Positions 53,127 through 64,000 of a stretch of 64,000 nucleotides of DNA are shown here, in pieces. Source of the DNA: Cyanoderma ruficeps. Its lineage: Eukaryota; Chordata; Aves; Passeriformes; Timaliidae. The position numbers were made by a program, and so were the translations under genes. The stretch spans positions 881,508-945,507 of the forward strand of contig VZDJ01004378.1 of NCBI GenBank assembly GCA_008694505.1. The letters are read 5' to 3'. Within the stretch, counting starts at the first letter, position 1. Each line of letters begins with the position of its first letter. The notes beneath the pieces are model-generated. The model searched no databases. It saw only the letters and a program-made list of their open reading frames with translations, and had not been told where the DNA came from.

Positions 53127-56100
53127 TGATGCAGTCATTTTTTGTACAATTGACCCTAGCTAAGGGGGACAAATATCATAAGAAAGAGCAAATGCAGTAT
53201 GTGGAAGGCTTTGATGTTTGGCAAGTTTCAGTACTGCAGAAGAAAGAACCAAACAAGTAAAATATTCTTATTCTAAATTGAATTCTAAATTACACATGTA
53301 AAATGTGGATTACAGAAGTGTTTTGAAGGTCTGTTACTGAATATTGGTGGTAAATGGCATTGTATTGAATGAGAAGAAGCAAATAATAGTATGGAAAGGA
53401 ATCAATGTTAAGTAGTGCAGTAGTTAACAATCTTGTTAATGAACTGGAAAAGGGGATTAATGTCATGTTAATGAAACTCGCAAATTAGTATCTGTTGATC
53501 TGTTTCAGATATATTATTAAAATAGTGGGATGGGATCCCATGGAAACATAAGATAGAAAGAAAAAAAACCCCAGGAAATTATGTTTAGCACAGAGGAAAA
53601 TAAGTGAGTTTGCACCTGTATACATGAATAGATTGTGTGTATGCATAAAATGAGAGAGTAACATGAAGGAATAATTTTGAAAACCAATAAAAGTGTGAAA
53701 AGTTAATTAAAAATGGAAAGTTAATTAACTCTGATTTGAAAGACAGCGGCACATAAAACCATGGAGTTTTAGGCTTCCTACTATTTCTTGAAGGGTTTTA
53801 ATTATCCCTCATTCCATAATACAGGGGTATCTCAAAATCTTAAGAACATTCAAGCATATTTTAGTTCTGCAAGGAAAATGCTTTTAAGACAATTATTTGA
53901 ATATACTATTATTTTTTATCTTATAGACAGGCAATCTATGGATAGAGGAAGATTATTAACTAGAACCAATAAAGAACTTTCCTAGTAGTTACTGTGTTAA
54001 AAAACACACATATATTTAAATTAATATAATGAATTAATGCAATTCACCAGCTCTGCTTCTTACCCTGTCTCCCTTCTAGGCCCCATTAGTTTAATTTCAG
54101 GAACATTTTCACTGCCAAGGAAACTGAATTTTGATTACCTCTGTGTAGACAGTACTTCCTAGTTGAGTGCTTTAACCAGTACTAAAAACAAATCTTAGCC
54201 GCAACTGCAGGAGGGAGTTCAAACTTACCAGCTGAAAAAAAGACAGAGGAAAAAGAGAACAAAGCAGGATTTTGGATTTGAATATAGGTAATAGAGTATG
54301 CAAAATGTATTTGATTCCAGAAAAAATGTCTTAATTACCAAAGTATTGAAATATACCGTTTGAAATAAACTTAACAGCTAGCAACATTTACAGCTGCTTA
54401 ACCTCTTTAATCAAGAATGTTTGGGAAAAGAATCATGTCCCAAAACTGTAAATGCAGCATTGACCTAAACCTGTGTAACTTTCATTGTTCAATTTCCTGA
54501 GATCTTGATGACTTCCCTCCTCATCTACTAGAACTCTGCCTTCAATGATGTTGTTAATTTGGCAATAATGCTTATAGACTGAGATACTTCTATGCCACAT
54601 TGTCTTAGTTTCTGTTCTCCTTTAAGAGCCTAGGTCTTGGACTTCAAAGTATTCTCATGCCACATAGTTCTATGAACTCCACCAGTACTCTTCCACCTCT
54701 GACTTGATGAATATTTTTTATTTAAGAGGCTAGAGGGGATTTGGGGTTCACATTAAACATTTGACAGACTGTTGGCTAGGAACTCTTCAAACCAAGGAAT
54801 TGCATCCGCTATTCAAGGTTATTCAATCCTATAAGTTTAGGTATATAATTTACTTGTCTTTCAAACTTTAATTCCTGCTCTGAATAATCCCCTGGAGGAG
54901 CTCGCCTTCTGCAATAATTATATAGGAAGCATAAGGTGACTGGCCTCATGTCTCAGTCATACTTAAAAGTCTGAAGTTGAATTCTGTTAAGATCCCTTTC
55001 TGGTGTTTCTCTTTTCCTAAGTGTTCTAACTACTTGGCTGTTATTATGAAAGGACATTTCTTTAAGAGAATTTTTGTAGATACCTACATAAAGAAGAATT
55101 CAAGACTATGGATTCTACACAGAATGAGGTCATATTTCCTGCACAGAGTGCCAGTTGTACAAAGGAACATGATTTCAGATATACATAATTCTTCAGGTTT
55201 TGTCTTGAATGACAGCTTATGCCACCATATTTATCCCCATTCTGCCATTCAACAGGGAATTGAATGTGGTAAACTGCATGCCTACAGAATAGAGGCCAAG
55301 GTTTCATCAAGTACCTGGACCTCATAGCAGCAATCTTTTAAAAGGGTCATGTTCGTGTTATTCACAACATGTTTGTGTTCTAAAGATCACAGGGCTGGTA
55401 GCAGAAACAGACATATACCCTCACATCTAACTGAAGATCAGATTCTCATCTTGATTTCTGAAACCACTGACACATTGCCTTCACATGGATGTAGCAAGAT
55501 AGCAATAACATTAAAATACATGGCTAACATGCTCACTGAGCATGGTCCTGGACATTATGGAAAAGAATAATGTTTTGATATGTAACTGCTTAGAACATAC
55601 ACCCAAACCATTATAATTAGTTCTGTCTGTTCACTGGTAAGGGATATTGACAAATTTGAAGGAAATGGCAAAAAAGTCACACAATTAATAAAAAAGATTG
55701 AGGGAAAGATACATGGGGGAAAGACTGAAAGAGCTAGATAAGATATTTAGCAAGTTTAAATAATAGAGATGAAACATAGAAAGAGTCTATTCGTATTTAA
55801 ATGATGTAAACCCCATGAAAACATACAGATTATTTAAAATAAAGAAGCAATGAAAAATAGCCTTCAACTTAAGTAAAAACTGCAAGCAAATTCCTGGAAA
55901 ATTACAGTATTGAGTTGGGTATGTATCAGAACTCCTGTGATTTAAATTGTGTGTTTTCAAGTCCCTGACACCTATCAGAGTGCGAAACTGACTCTTGAGA
56001 GAGAAGTTGGGGATGTTACATCCCTCTAACACTTAAATTTGGACTGGACATGTTGCTGAAGTTTTTAATGCACCATGCTGGTAAAGACTTGGACTAGATG

Positions 56101-56699
56101 AGTCTTGTGTTATTTGAGTGTCTGTCACCTGCAACTGAGCAAGAATTTTCAAGATTTCTGCCATCATTGACTAAAAAAAATGTTGATTCTATAATAGAGC
56201 ATAAGCAATATTATTTCCTGGGATGGGGCTCGTAATGCATTAATTAACTTTCTTTGTCCCATTAAATGCTTGTTCATCATGTGGGAAGAGTTTAGTCCTT
56301 GTAAGTAACTAATAATCCTGTAAATGAAAGTGATAAGTTAAAAAACCAGTTAAAAACCTGTCCGAAAGAGTTGAAAACTAGATTAATCTCTTTCCTATTT
56401 CCATTTTTTTGATGCTGCTTTCACCAGGCAATGAGGTTGTTCTTTCTTCTCCCTCTGCTTATAAGAAAGAAATATACTTCCTTTTCAGAGCAAGACCTTG
56501 GTATTTTGTATTTCATTCTCCCTCTCAATCCTTCTTTTTTGAGTCTGGCATATTTGAAGTAAGATTTCCTTCCCTAGAAGAATCCAAAAATCTATGTAGT
56601 CTTTCCCACATCAACAGCATCCAAGAACACAAAAAAGAGAAAAAAGCAGACAAAAATTGCTAAGGGCCAATTCCTGAAGCATGTGGACTCTCATTAGAA
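53127..56699. other. Non-coding unique sequence
   Basis: AT-rich. The longest frame is 116 codons (54977-55327, plus), without a recognised domain. Small direct repeats such as AAAGTTAATTAA near 53.7 kb. A possible CR1 trace near 56.07 kb is listed separately. Confidence 0.55.
56041..56130 (+). mobile_element. Possible diverged CR1 3' trace
   Basis: ACTTGGACTAGATGAGTCTT resembles the near-terminal CR1 sequence that normally precedes the tail, but the flanks match poorly and no tail unit follows. Confidence 0.3.
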
Positions 56700-58215
56700 T
56701 AACAAAATCTGAGAATTATCCTGACTTGGAAGAGGCACAAGAAGATCAAGTCCAAATCTTGATTCCACACAAAAACCCTAGAAGTAAAAACGTGCATCAA
56801 AGAATATTGTACACATACATCTTAAATACCAACAGACTTTGGGCCATGGACTCTTTCCTGGGGAGATTGTGCTAATGATTGACCCACCTTCTGAGGAAAT
56901 TGCATATTTCTAATATCCAATGTGAATAGCTGTACCTGCATCATAAAGCTTTTTAAGCCATTCCCTCTCATCCCTCAATAGACACCAGAGATAAAAGATC
57001 AGCACTTAGTTCTCTACTCATCTTCATGGTCAAGTTGTAGACATCAATGAGGTCACATCTCAGTCTCTTTTTTCCTAAGGTGAACAATCTAAATATCCTC
57101 TGCCACTACTCCTGAAACTTGTCCTCCAGTTCATTAATGATCTTTGTTGCTCTCCTCTGGACACATTCTAATATTTCTATATCTTTCTAATATTGTGGGA
57201 CTCAAACTGCAATCAGGATGTGAGCTGAGGCTGCACCAATGTTATATTGTGGGACAATCACTCTTTTCCCCTGCTCAGCTACACTGTGGTTCATGCACTA
57301 AAGGATATAATTGGACCTTTTGTCTGCCAGGGTACATCGTAGGCTCATATTGAGTTTTCCATCAACCAAAACTTCTCTGTTCCTTTCTGCACTCCAACCC
57401 TTGTTCCCCCATCCTATGCATATATCCAGGATCACATTTCTCCAGGTTCATGGTCTGGCATGTGTCCTTGTTAGATTTCATATGGTTGGTGCCTGCTTGA
57501 GGCTCTAGCCCATCAAGATCTCTCCTGAAGGAACTCAACAGCTTTTCCAAATTTTTTACCGTTGGCAAACTCAGTGTGCACTCAACTCCTTTGATAAAAG
57601 GCCATGGATAAAAATATTGAAGAGAGTAAAAAGGCCCCTAAAATTGAGTCATGTGGCCACTAGCCAGACATTAGTCCATTTACTACAAACTCTTTTAGCA
57701 CAACCCTTCAGCCAGTTGTTCACTCATTTCAGTGTGTATATGTTTATCTGGACACACAGTATCTTGGAGGATACTGTGAGAGACAGTGTCAAGAGTGTTG
57801 ATAAAATTGAAAAAAACCCTAACATTCAACAATACATCCACTATCTTGCCTCCATCCAGGAGGAAGGTAACTTTGTCACAATAGGATACTCAGTTAGTAG
57901 GGCATGATTTTCCCTTTGTATACCCACAACAGCTTTAACACATGACTGCACTGTCTTTCATGAGTTCCTCAATACCTTACAGAATAATCTTCACTGTAAT
58001 TTTATCAGGCACCAAAGTAGGACTGGCAGGCCTATAATTACTAGGATCTTCTCTTGCCCTTTTTGAAGAGTAACATCTGCTAGCTTTCAGTTGACTGGGA
58101 ACTCTGCAGATCTCCAGTATCATTGATAATTAACTGAGAAATGTCTCACAGTAACCTCACCCTGATGAATCTGGGATGAATCTTATCAGGCTCCATAGTT
58201 TGGCTCTAAATTCTT
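56700..58215 (-). mobile_element. CR1 LINE fragment with dead reverse transcriptase, about 1.5 kb, minus
   Basis: Reading the minus strand from 58215 downward, the sequence follows the CR1 ORF2 reverse-transcriptase domain and then the 3' end. Landmarks are a NYRPAS-type motif near 58.04 kb, the DTVSHSIL stretch near 57.78 kb, an ECTLS-type stretch near 57.58 kb and the C-terminal region with VQRRATK-like remnants near 57.15 kb. The 3' edge (56.70-56.77 kb) is the conserved ATTATCCTGACTTGGAAGAG. The catalytic FADD motif has decayed: near 57558-57569 the two Asp codons read AAC and GGT, and a base is missing just before. Many other stops and indels occur. Frames called on the plus strand here (57144-57907) are antisense artefacts. 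This is the longest mobile element in the window. Confidence 0.9.
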
Positions 58216-59196
58216 GTAATAGGGCTAGCTACCTAAACAGCTTTTCTGAATTTGCTTACTTTTACTTGCCATTAAAGCATTTCTTAAATAAATATGTTGC
58301 TTTTAAAACTACTTTATGATGTGTAGTTTTAGGATATGTTTTAGATTTTCTGGGATATAAAAAAATCTCAGAGCTTCAGTCCTAATCAGACTGAGATATT
58401 CAAAATGTTTATAATATAGCTTTGGTTTTATTTCAAGGTTATACACTGGAGTCAAATGTGCCAACCCAAGCATATTAAAATATCAGATTGATTATACAGA
58501 CAAGTTTCTTACTGTGCTTAATGTTGTTGTCTTGTTAGTGACAGTGACAAAATTAAACTTCTTCTTCATCACCACATAAAAGAGGTAAATGACCTGGGAA
58601 AATAAGCTGTAGCTTATTACTCATCATTATTAATAATTGAAATGCTTCCTTAGTTCCATTCAATGCATATAGTGAGAAAGTAAGAATGCTTTTGACAAGC
58701 TTTACTGTAAAATAAAGCAAAAGTATCATGATGTAACCAGCCACATAACCTGCTTTTATATGAAAGTGCTAAATTGCCTTTTTTGGGTATGGAATTCACT
58801 ATTGGTTTTCAGGAATCACATATCAGTGACTTGATAATTCTGGTGGTTGTTATTTGTTTTGCAATTGTTTTCAGAGTCCTTGCTCACGTCAAGTTGCTGC
58901 GGTTCTGCGCTATAGTCAATATAATGTATGGTTCTCTTTTGTTATGGACCTCTTTCTATAATTTAACTTTTATTCTACCATCTTCAGCAAGCTCTTTAGA
59001 GATACATACAGTTTATTAACAAAAAAACTTGAATAATTTGTTTTATTTAGTGATCACTCATATGCCTAAGACTACAGAGGTGGCATGGAGATAATGAAGC
59101 AGATCCTTGGCCACTGCCTTTACCTCTCTGATTTGGGAACGCTTCTATACTTGAAGAGATTCAGTTATTGATCTTGACACAGCTTATACTTTGCAG

Positions 59197-59213
59197 CTTT
59201 TTTTTTTTTTTTT
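59197..59213. repeat. Poly-T tract
   Basis: About 16 T in a row with no retroposed body beside it. Confidence 0.85.
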
Positions 59214-59242
59214 GGTTTTATGTATACTAAATAATAAATCAA

Positions 59243-59287
59243 TCTGTCTGTCTGTTTATCTATCTATCTANTATCTATCTATCTATC
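59243..59287. repeat. (TCTG)n(TCTA)n compound microsatellite with an N
   Basis: Three TCTG units pass into TCTA units. A single N at 59271 interrupts the array, so the true length is uncertain. Confidence 0.92.
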
Positions 59288-60587
59288 CCCTCTGCCTCCC
59301 TCCCTTATCACAGATAAACACATCAAAGAGTGGCTAAAAGGAAAGTAAAAACTGTAATAAGTGATAGAAGGTTCTAGTACAAGCTGAAGTGACTGGTGGT
59401 GAGGACCTTTGATAGATGGTATCTAATCCTATATATCTCACACATGTCATTAAGTTTGGTTGAGGCTGGTCTATCTGCAAAACCTCTCCAGACCAGTCTG
59501 CCATGAAGGTCCATGAAATCTCCCTTTTTCTCTAACCTTTCAAAGTTATGTATGAACCTTATCTCTTTAATCTACATTTCAATCTCTGTGGAAGGTTCCT
59601 GACCAGTTACTTTAAGAAAGTGAGAGCCTGTGTTTCCATAGGTGATTAGTAATTTAATTGCTATATCTTTTAAACTGACCACTTAATTTTAAAAATTTAC
59701 TATATGTTTATAGCAAATGGTTTCTTGGAGCAGGATTTGATCTCTTAATTAAGATATATTAACTTAATAAAGAGAATATACAAATAGGACTTAATTGTCA
59801 GATTCAGGTGAAATAAATTATTTTGCAATAACATTTTAGTTTTTCATTTGTCAGAAGATGCAAAAAGTTTTCTATTTTTCCACATGAATAATTTCATCAT
59901 CTATTTATAACCTAACAGAAAATGATATTATTTCCCCATTATTATGTCTGCTTTGCCTGCAATGTTTAAAATTTTTATAAATATCTGAAGAGAAATTCTA
60001 CTGTAGGAAGAGAAATTCTGTCCTAGTAAAAATAAAACCCATCAGTGTACATTAATAAATGTAAGCAGACAACAAAATTGGTGAATTTCCATTGTTTTTA
60101 GTGGGATAAATTTCTAAAAGAACTGCAAGACAAATAAACCTCGTGTCTCAGAATTCAGCAATGCCAACCTGAGGCTCCATAAGACTCTGGAGAGTCCTTG
60201 AACACGTTCATAAATCTACGATGCTTAGGGTTTCTAGATACTTAGAAAATTAGACACAGCCTTTGGAAATTTCATGGTAGTGCTTAGTTTGCTTAAAAAA
60301 TCTCAGGCACCTGCTAGGATACTGTCAGAAGACACTAAACCCAGATTTCTGACTGAATATTTTCTCTAAATCTTTTTTTCTGTTTTTTATCTTGGTGTAT
60401 AGGCAGAAAAAAAAAAAGCTGAATTGTCTGCTTCATTAAGATAACTGAGTGTCACAGATATTTTTTATTCTTTATGTATTTTGTACCAAAACGTAGAACT
60501 TATAAGACTTATCAAAGGATTTCATTTGTGTTGCATTATCAAACTGTCTGCTGCATTAAATTAGAACTGAATTTAATTCAAGGTTTA

Positions 60588-60779
60588 TCAATTTTTTTTG
60601 CTTAATTCAGTTCTGATTAGTTTTCTGACTGGCAATAAATTTCTGTTTTTCCTTGTTTCTGGTGGGAATGCCAGTCTGTAACATTTTTTCTCTGGGGTTA
60701 CAGGTCGATAATCTTTGAACATCTCAGGAAGAGATGTACTATCATGTCTATTTACGCTTAGTCGCCTATGCTGATACAT
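60588..60779 (-). other. Weak open frame, 63 codons, unassigned
   Basis: The peptide is basic and proline-containing (LPEMFKDYRPVTPEKKCYRL, then a KTRK-like basic tail ending SKKN). It has few of the Phe/Ile/Leu runs typical of chance frames in AT-rich DNA. A stop (TAA) lies three codons upstream of the ATG, and no good polypyrimidine acceptor precedes it. It could be a terminal exon of an unrecognised basic protein, but chance is more likely. Confidence 0.12.
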
Positions 60780-63700
60780 TTGAACTTATTATCATAATAA
60801 TTAGGCACTTCGGATATGCCTTAATGTTTAGATGTGAATTGCTGACTACTCAGTTGCTTGTATGTACTGACGTCACGCTCACCATCTTAAAGCTATCATG
60901 AACTTTCAGAGCACAGGTACATTTTTTTAGAAAATGAAGCTATGTCCTGAGTATGTAAGAAGATGCAGGTTTATGCAAATATATTCTTGAATAAATGTCT
61001 GTTTCTCTCCTCCTCACTACTAAAAAAGCCTCCAAAAATTCAAACAAAATAAATCCTTTTAAATGATGGCTGACTTAAATAAATTTTACAAAGTAGTAGG
61101 AATCTCGAAGACATCACCATGCATCCAAATATTAACAAAATAGACAGCTGAGAAAAGCAAAGACAGTCTAGATTTCTTCCTACAGAGAAAAAGGGTGAGT
61201 TCTCCATTTGTTACATATGCAGAATATGAGGGTGGAAGAGAAACTCAGGTTCTGTCCACACACAGGAAAACATCTTCAATCAGATCACTGCCAACTGTAT
61301 AACAAAAATCAGTAGCAAACTAGACTGTATTTATTTTCGTGTACTCCACATGACTTATTCCTCTTATAGGTTTCGCTTATGCAGCTGGACAAATCTCATT
61401 TATTTTTCTTTTCTTTTGAAGGGTTTATGGCCGGATGAGGACTTTTAGGCTGAAAGAAATTAAAGTCCCTGCTATTCACCTCAGCTACAGCTTCCAATTT
61501 TTAAATCCCTACTGCTTTTGGACCTACCCTGTGCCAAAAAAACGTGACGGGTCATCTGTAATCAAACGTCACTGCATGATGCTACCTTGTGTAGTCATTC
61601 AGGGGTTTTTCTCTTATCAGTATGGTTTACTTAGAAAACTTCCATTTGGATAGTTACTTGTTGAGGCAAGGCAAACCCTTAGCATAGGACTTCACAGAGT
61701 CAGGATGGAAAGGGTGAAACAAGAGGACAAAACACTCAGATTGTCTACCAATCTTATCCTGAAATGGCTGCACTGGAAGAAGAGACAAGCTTTTCTTTTT
61801 CTCTCTGGCCTAGTAATACCTATTTGGGAATTCGGTGCAGAATTTGAAATAAGTTCCTGTCATGCTGGAAATTTGAATTAGCAAATTAAATATAGTTCAT
61901 TAATGGTATTTGCAGCCTGTGTTGTACTAATTAAAACAATCTTATTTGTCTTTTAATATTTTCCTACTGTTGCTCAGCAGCTATGCACTTGGAAGGATAA
62001 TACTGCCTTAAGATGCCAGCTTTTTGGCATCACTCTGTGCTAATGAATAGAGCTGCACTGGAGCTATTCTTAAGCTGAACTGGAGCTTCTTGTTCTTTTT
62101 TGAATATGTCACAACAACATAACTATGAAATAACAACTTATCTAGTTAGACTGTGTTAAAGAACTGTTTGTTTCTATAATGAGAAACTAAATCTATTTTG
62201 TAAACTCATTTTTATATTAAAAAATAAAGTCTCTGTAGTCTTTCCAGATCACAAATTGTTTGGGACTGAGAGAAAAAACACAGAGGCATACTTAGGAGGA
62301 AAACCAAAAAAGCAGTAGAAAGTGTGGAGGCATAGTGGCCAAGAAAGAGCTTTTAAGTGCCTTTAAGATTGGTTTGAGTTTCTACTGTATGCTATGGCCA
62401 AGATAAAGGAAGCTGGAAATGCCAGAACTGACTGTACCTAGAAAAGCACAGTAGGACTTGGAATGTCCTTACTGATCTGAGTGCCTCAAGATTTAAGACA
62501 CTACCAGATCAAAATGTTCAGAGGTGAGAAAATTTCAGAAAATGAATTATCAACAGAACAGACTCATGAGTACAGCTCTGGAGTCTGATCCTCTGGGTCT
62601 TTCAAGTCAAACAACAACTATGAAACATTTATGTCAACCCTAAATATTTAGCCATACTTAAAACCTCTTCATAGTCTCAGACAGAAGAAAACTGAATAAT
62701 TCCTTGAATAAAGACATATAAGAGAAAAGCAAATTTTTTGGAAGAAGCTAATTTACAAGTCTAGTAGCATATTACATAGAGTGATACCTGAATTTGTAAA
62801 GTCAATTATATTGAGGGTATTTTAATATATAAACAGTTTTCAAGATAGTAGCTTGACATCCTCTGCTACATGAATTTGCTTAATTCAATGCTGTGATGGT
62901 GGTCTTGAGACCCCATCTTCTACAACTCCTAGTTACCTGGGAAACTTGTTCAGTCTACTTCCTTTCTCATTATCCCGTGGCTTTAGGACTGAATTATTCC
63001 ATTTCTACACATACGTAATTATCATTAAGAGAATTTAGCCAATATTACATGCTTTTATCAAAACCTTTTCACCACAAATTCTTTGTGCAGGACAGAGTGA
63101 AGAGGGTGGTCAAACTAAAAAAGGAAAAATAGGCAAACATATAAAGCATTCTTTAACTGGGCTAGTCATTGACTTCCCTAATAGCTCATTGCACATATTG
63201 GCATCCATAGTTAATTAAAGCTGCCAGAAGTCTGGTCAAAAGTTTTAATTAATGCAATTATAGTCTATTTTTTAATTTAAATTGGCCATTAAGGAATTTT
63301 TGTGTTGTTTCAGTTCATGGGCACTGATACATTGGGAAGTTTCAATGGTTTTCAAAGGTGTTATGCTGGCTCTGTCAAGGTCAGTAGCATAGGAACATTC
63401 ATGGCACCTTTCTCCTGCACATGATTACTTGAGGCGGGCAAAATTGTTCTGTGGCCTGCCACTGTGAGTGACACTTGCCAACTGAGACAAATTCCAGTGC
63501 ACCACAGATTCCAGGGCTTAATAAAGAGAGGTGAGGCTGTGAATAAATATCTCATATTTTTAATCAAGTGTCTTCTGCCAATTATTCAGAACTGCTAAAC
63601 TATGAGCAGCAGGTGGGAAAGTATAACAAAATTCTTTAAAATAATAAATATGAACTAGCTTATGTAGCTATTAAAACAAGTCACAATGTAGATTTTTCAA

Positions 63701-64000
63701 AATGGAGAGAAGAAATTAAAATCACTACAATTAGTTAAATGAGACTATAAACCTCAGAGAAACAAACCAGTCACTTCCTAAGAGGAGGAACACACTATTT
63801 GTTTGCATTAATCTTGACAATAATGTCAAGAGTTTCTGATCTTCTGAAACTCCATCATATTCCCTTAGGGTAGTTTTCACAATCATCACTTGCATCAGTA
63901 CTGGGTTTGTGAGGTTTCTCAGCGAGTCAAGGTGGCAGAGAGCTGACTGCATATAAATTAATCTCTTGTTTTTCACCTGAGTCAGAGAGCTGATCTGACT

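Larger units (their letters stand above)
58216..64000. other. Non-coding sequence to the window end
   Basis: AT-rich, no recognised gene. Contains a tetranucleotide microsatellite with an N (59.24 kb), a poly-T tract, a 63-codon minus frame at 60588-60779 that looks somewhat protein-like, and TAAT-rich blocks at 61.86-62.12 and 63.17-63.31 kb. A hydrophobic 81-codon frame at 58774-59019 has no family likeness. Confidence 0.55.

Noticed and set aside
57144..57907. Three plus-strand frames with hydrophobic stretches
   Set aside because: They are antisense to the CR1 reverse-transcriptase fragment and have no independent support.
58774..59019. Hydrophobic 81-codon frame as a small membrane protein
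   Set aside because: T-rich DNA gives hydrophobic codons automatically; there is no other support.
1..64000. CRISPR array, tRNA or rRNA genes, operons, prophage or an organised novel system
   Set aside because: No regularly spaced repeats, no tRNA-like T-arm motif with a paired acceptor that I could see, and no gene cluster; the sequence is vertebrate non-coding DNA with old mobile elements.

Overview
The window is AT-rich, repeat-poor vertebrate nuclear DNA, almost certainly avian. The evidence is a set of 5'-truncated CR1 LINE copies, several ending in the CR1 tail of short TTCTATGA / TTCTGTGAT-type units, together with compact LTRs of the kind common in songbird genomes. Passerine origin is an inference from LTR style; the sequence does not prove it. 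Stops are dense in all six frames, there is no bacterial gene organisation, and the longest open frame is only 147 codons. I read the window as intergenic sequence or the inside of a very large intron.

Layout: 1-11.4 kb is single-copy AT-rich DNA with simple repeats and one weak exon-like frame near 10.4 kb. A near-perfect 45-bp palindrome lies at 11.42 kb. A complete solo LTR (13665-14334, minus strand) with a 5-bp target duplication carries the only clearly GC- and CpG-rich patch. 14.3-27.7 kb is featureless. Short CR1 tails lie at 27.7, 31.0 and 39.7 kb, with possible worn ones at 45.2 and 56.1 kb. A spliced-exon-like segment on the minus strand lies at 31.47-31.82 kb. A GGGAA microsatellite lies at 34.4 kb. 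At 51.9-53.1 kb a second probable LTR abuts a 0.7-kb CR1 3' end. At 56.7-58.2 kb is a 1.5-kb dead CR1 reverse-transcriptase fragment. The rest is unique AT-rich DNA, some of it (49.1-50.1, 61.9-62.1, 63.2-63.3 kb) with the texture of conserved non-coding regulatory sequence.

No protein-coding gene, tRNA, rRNA, snRNA or CRISPR array could be established. Nothing here resembles an organised new system. The items most worth checking are the candidate exon at 31.5 kb, the palindrome at 11.4 kb and the possible regulatory blocks.
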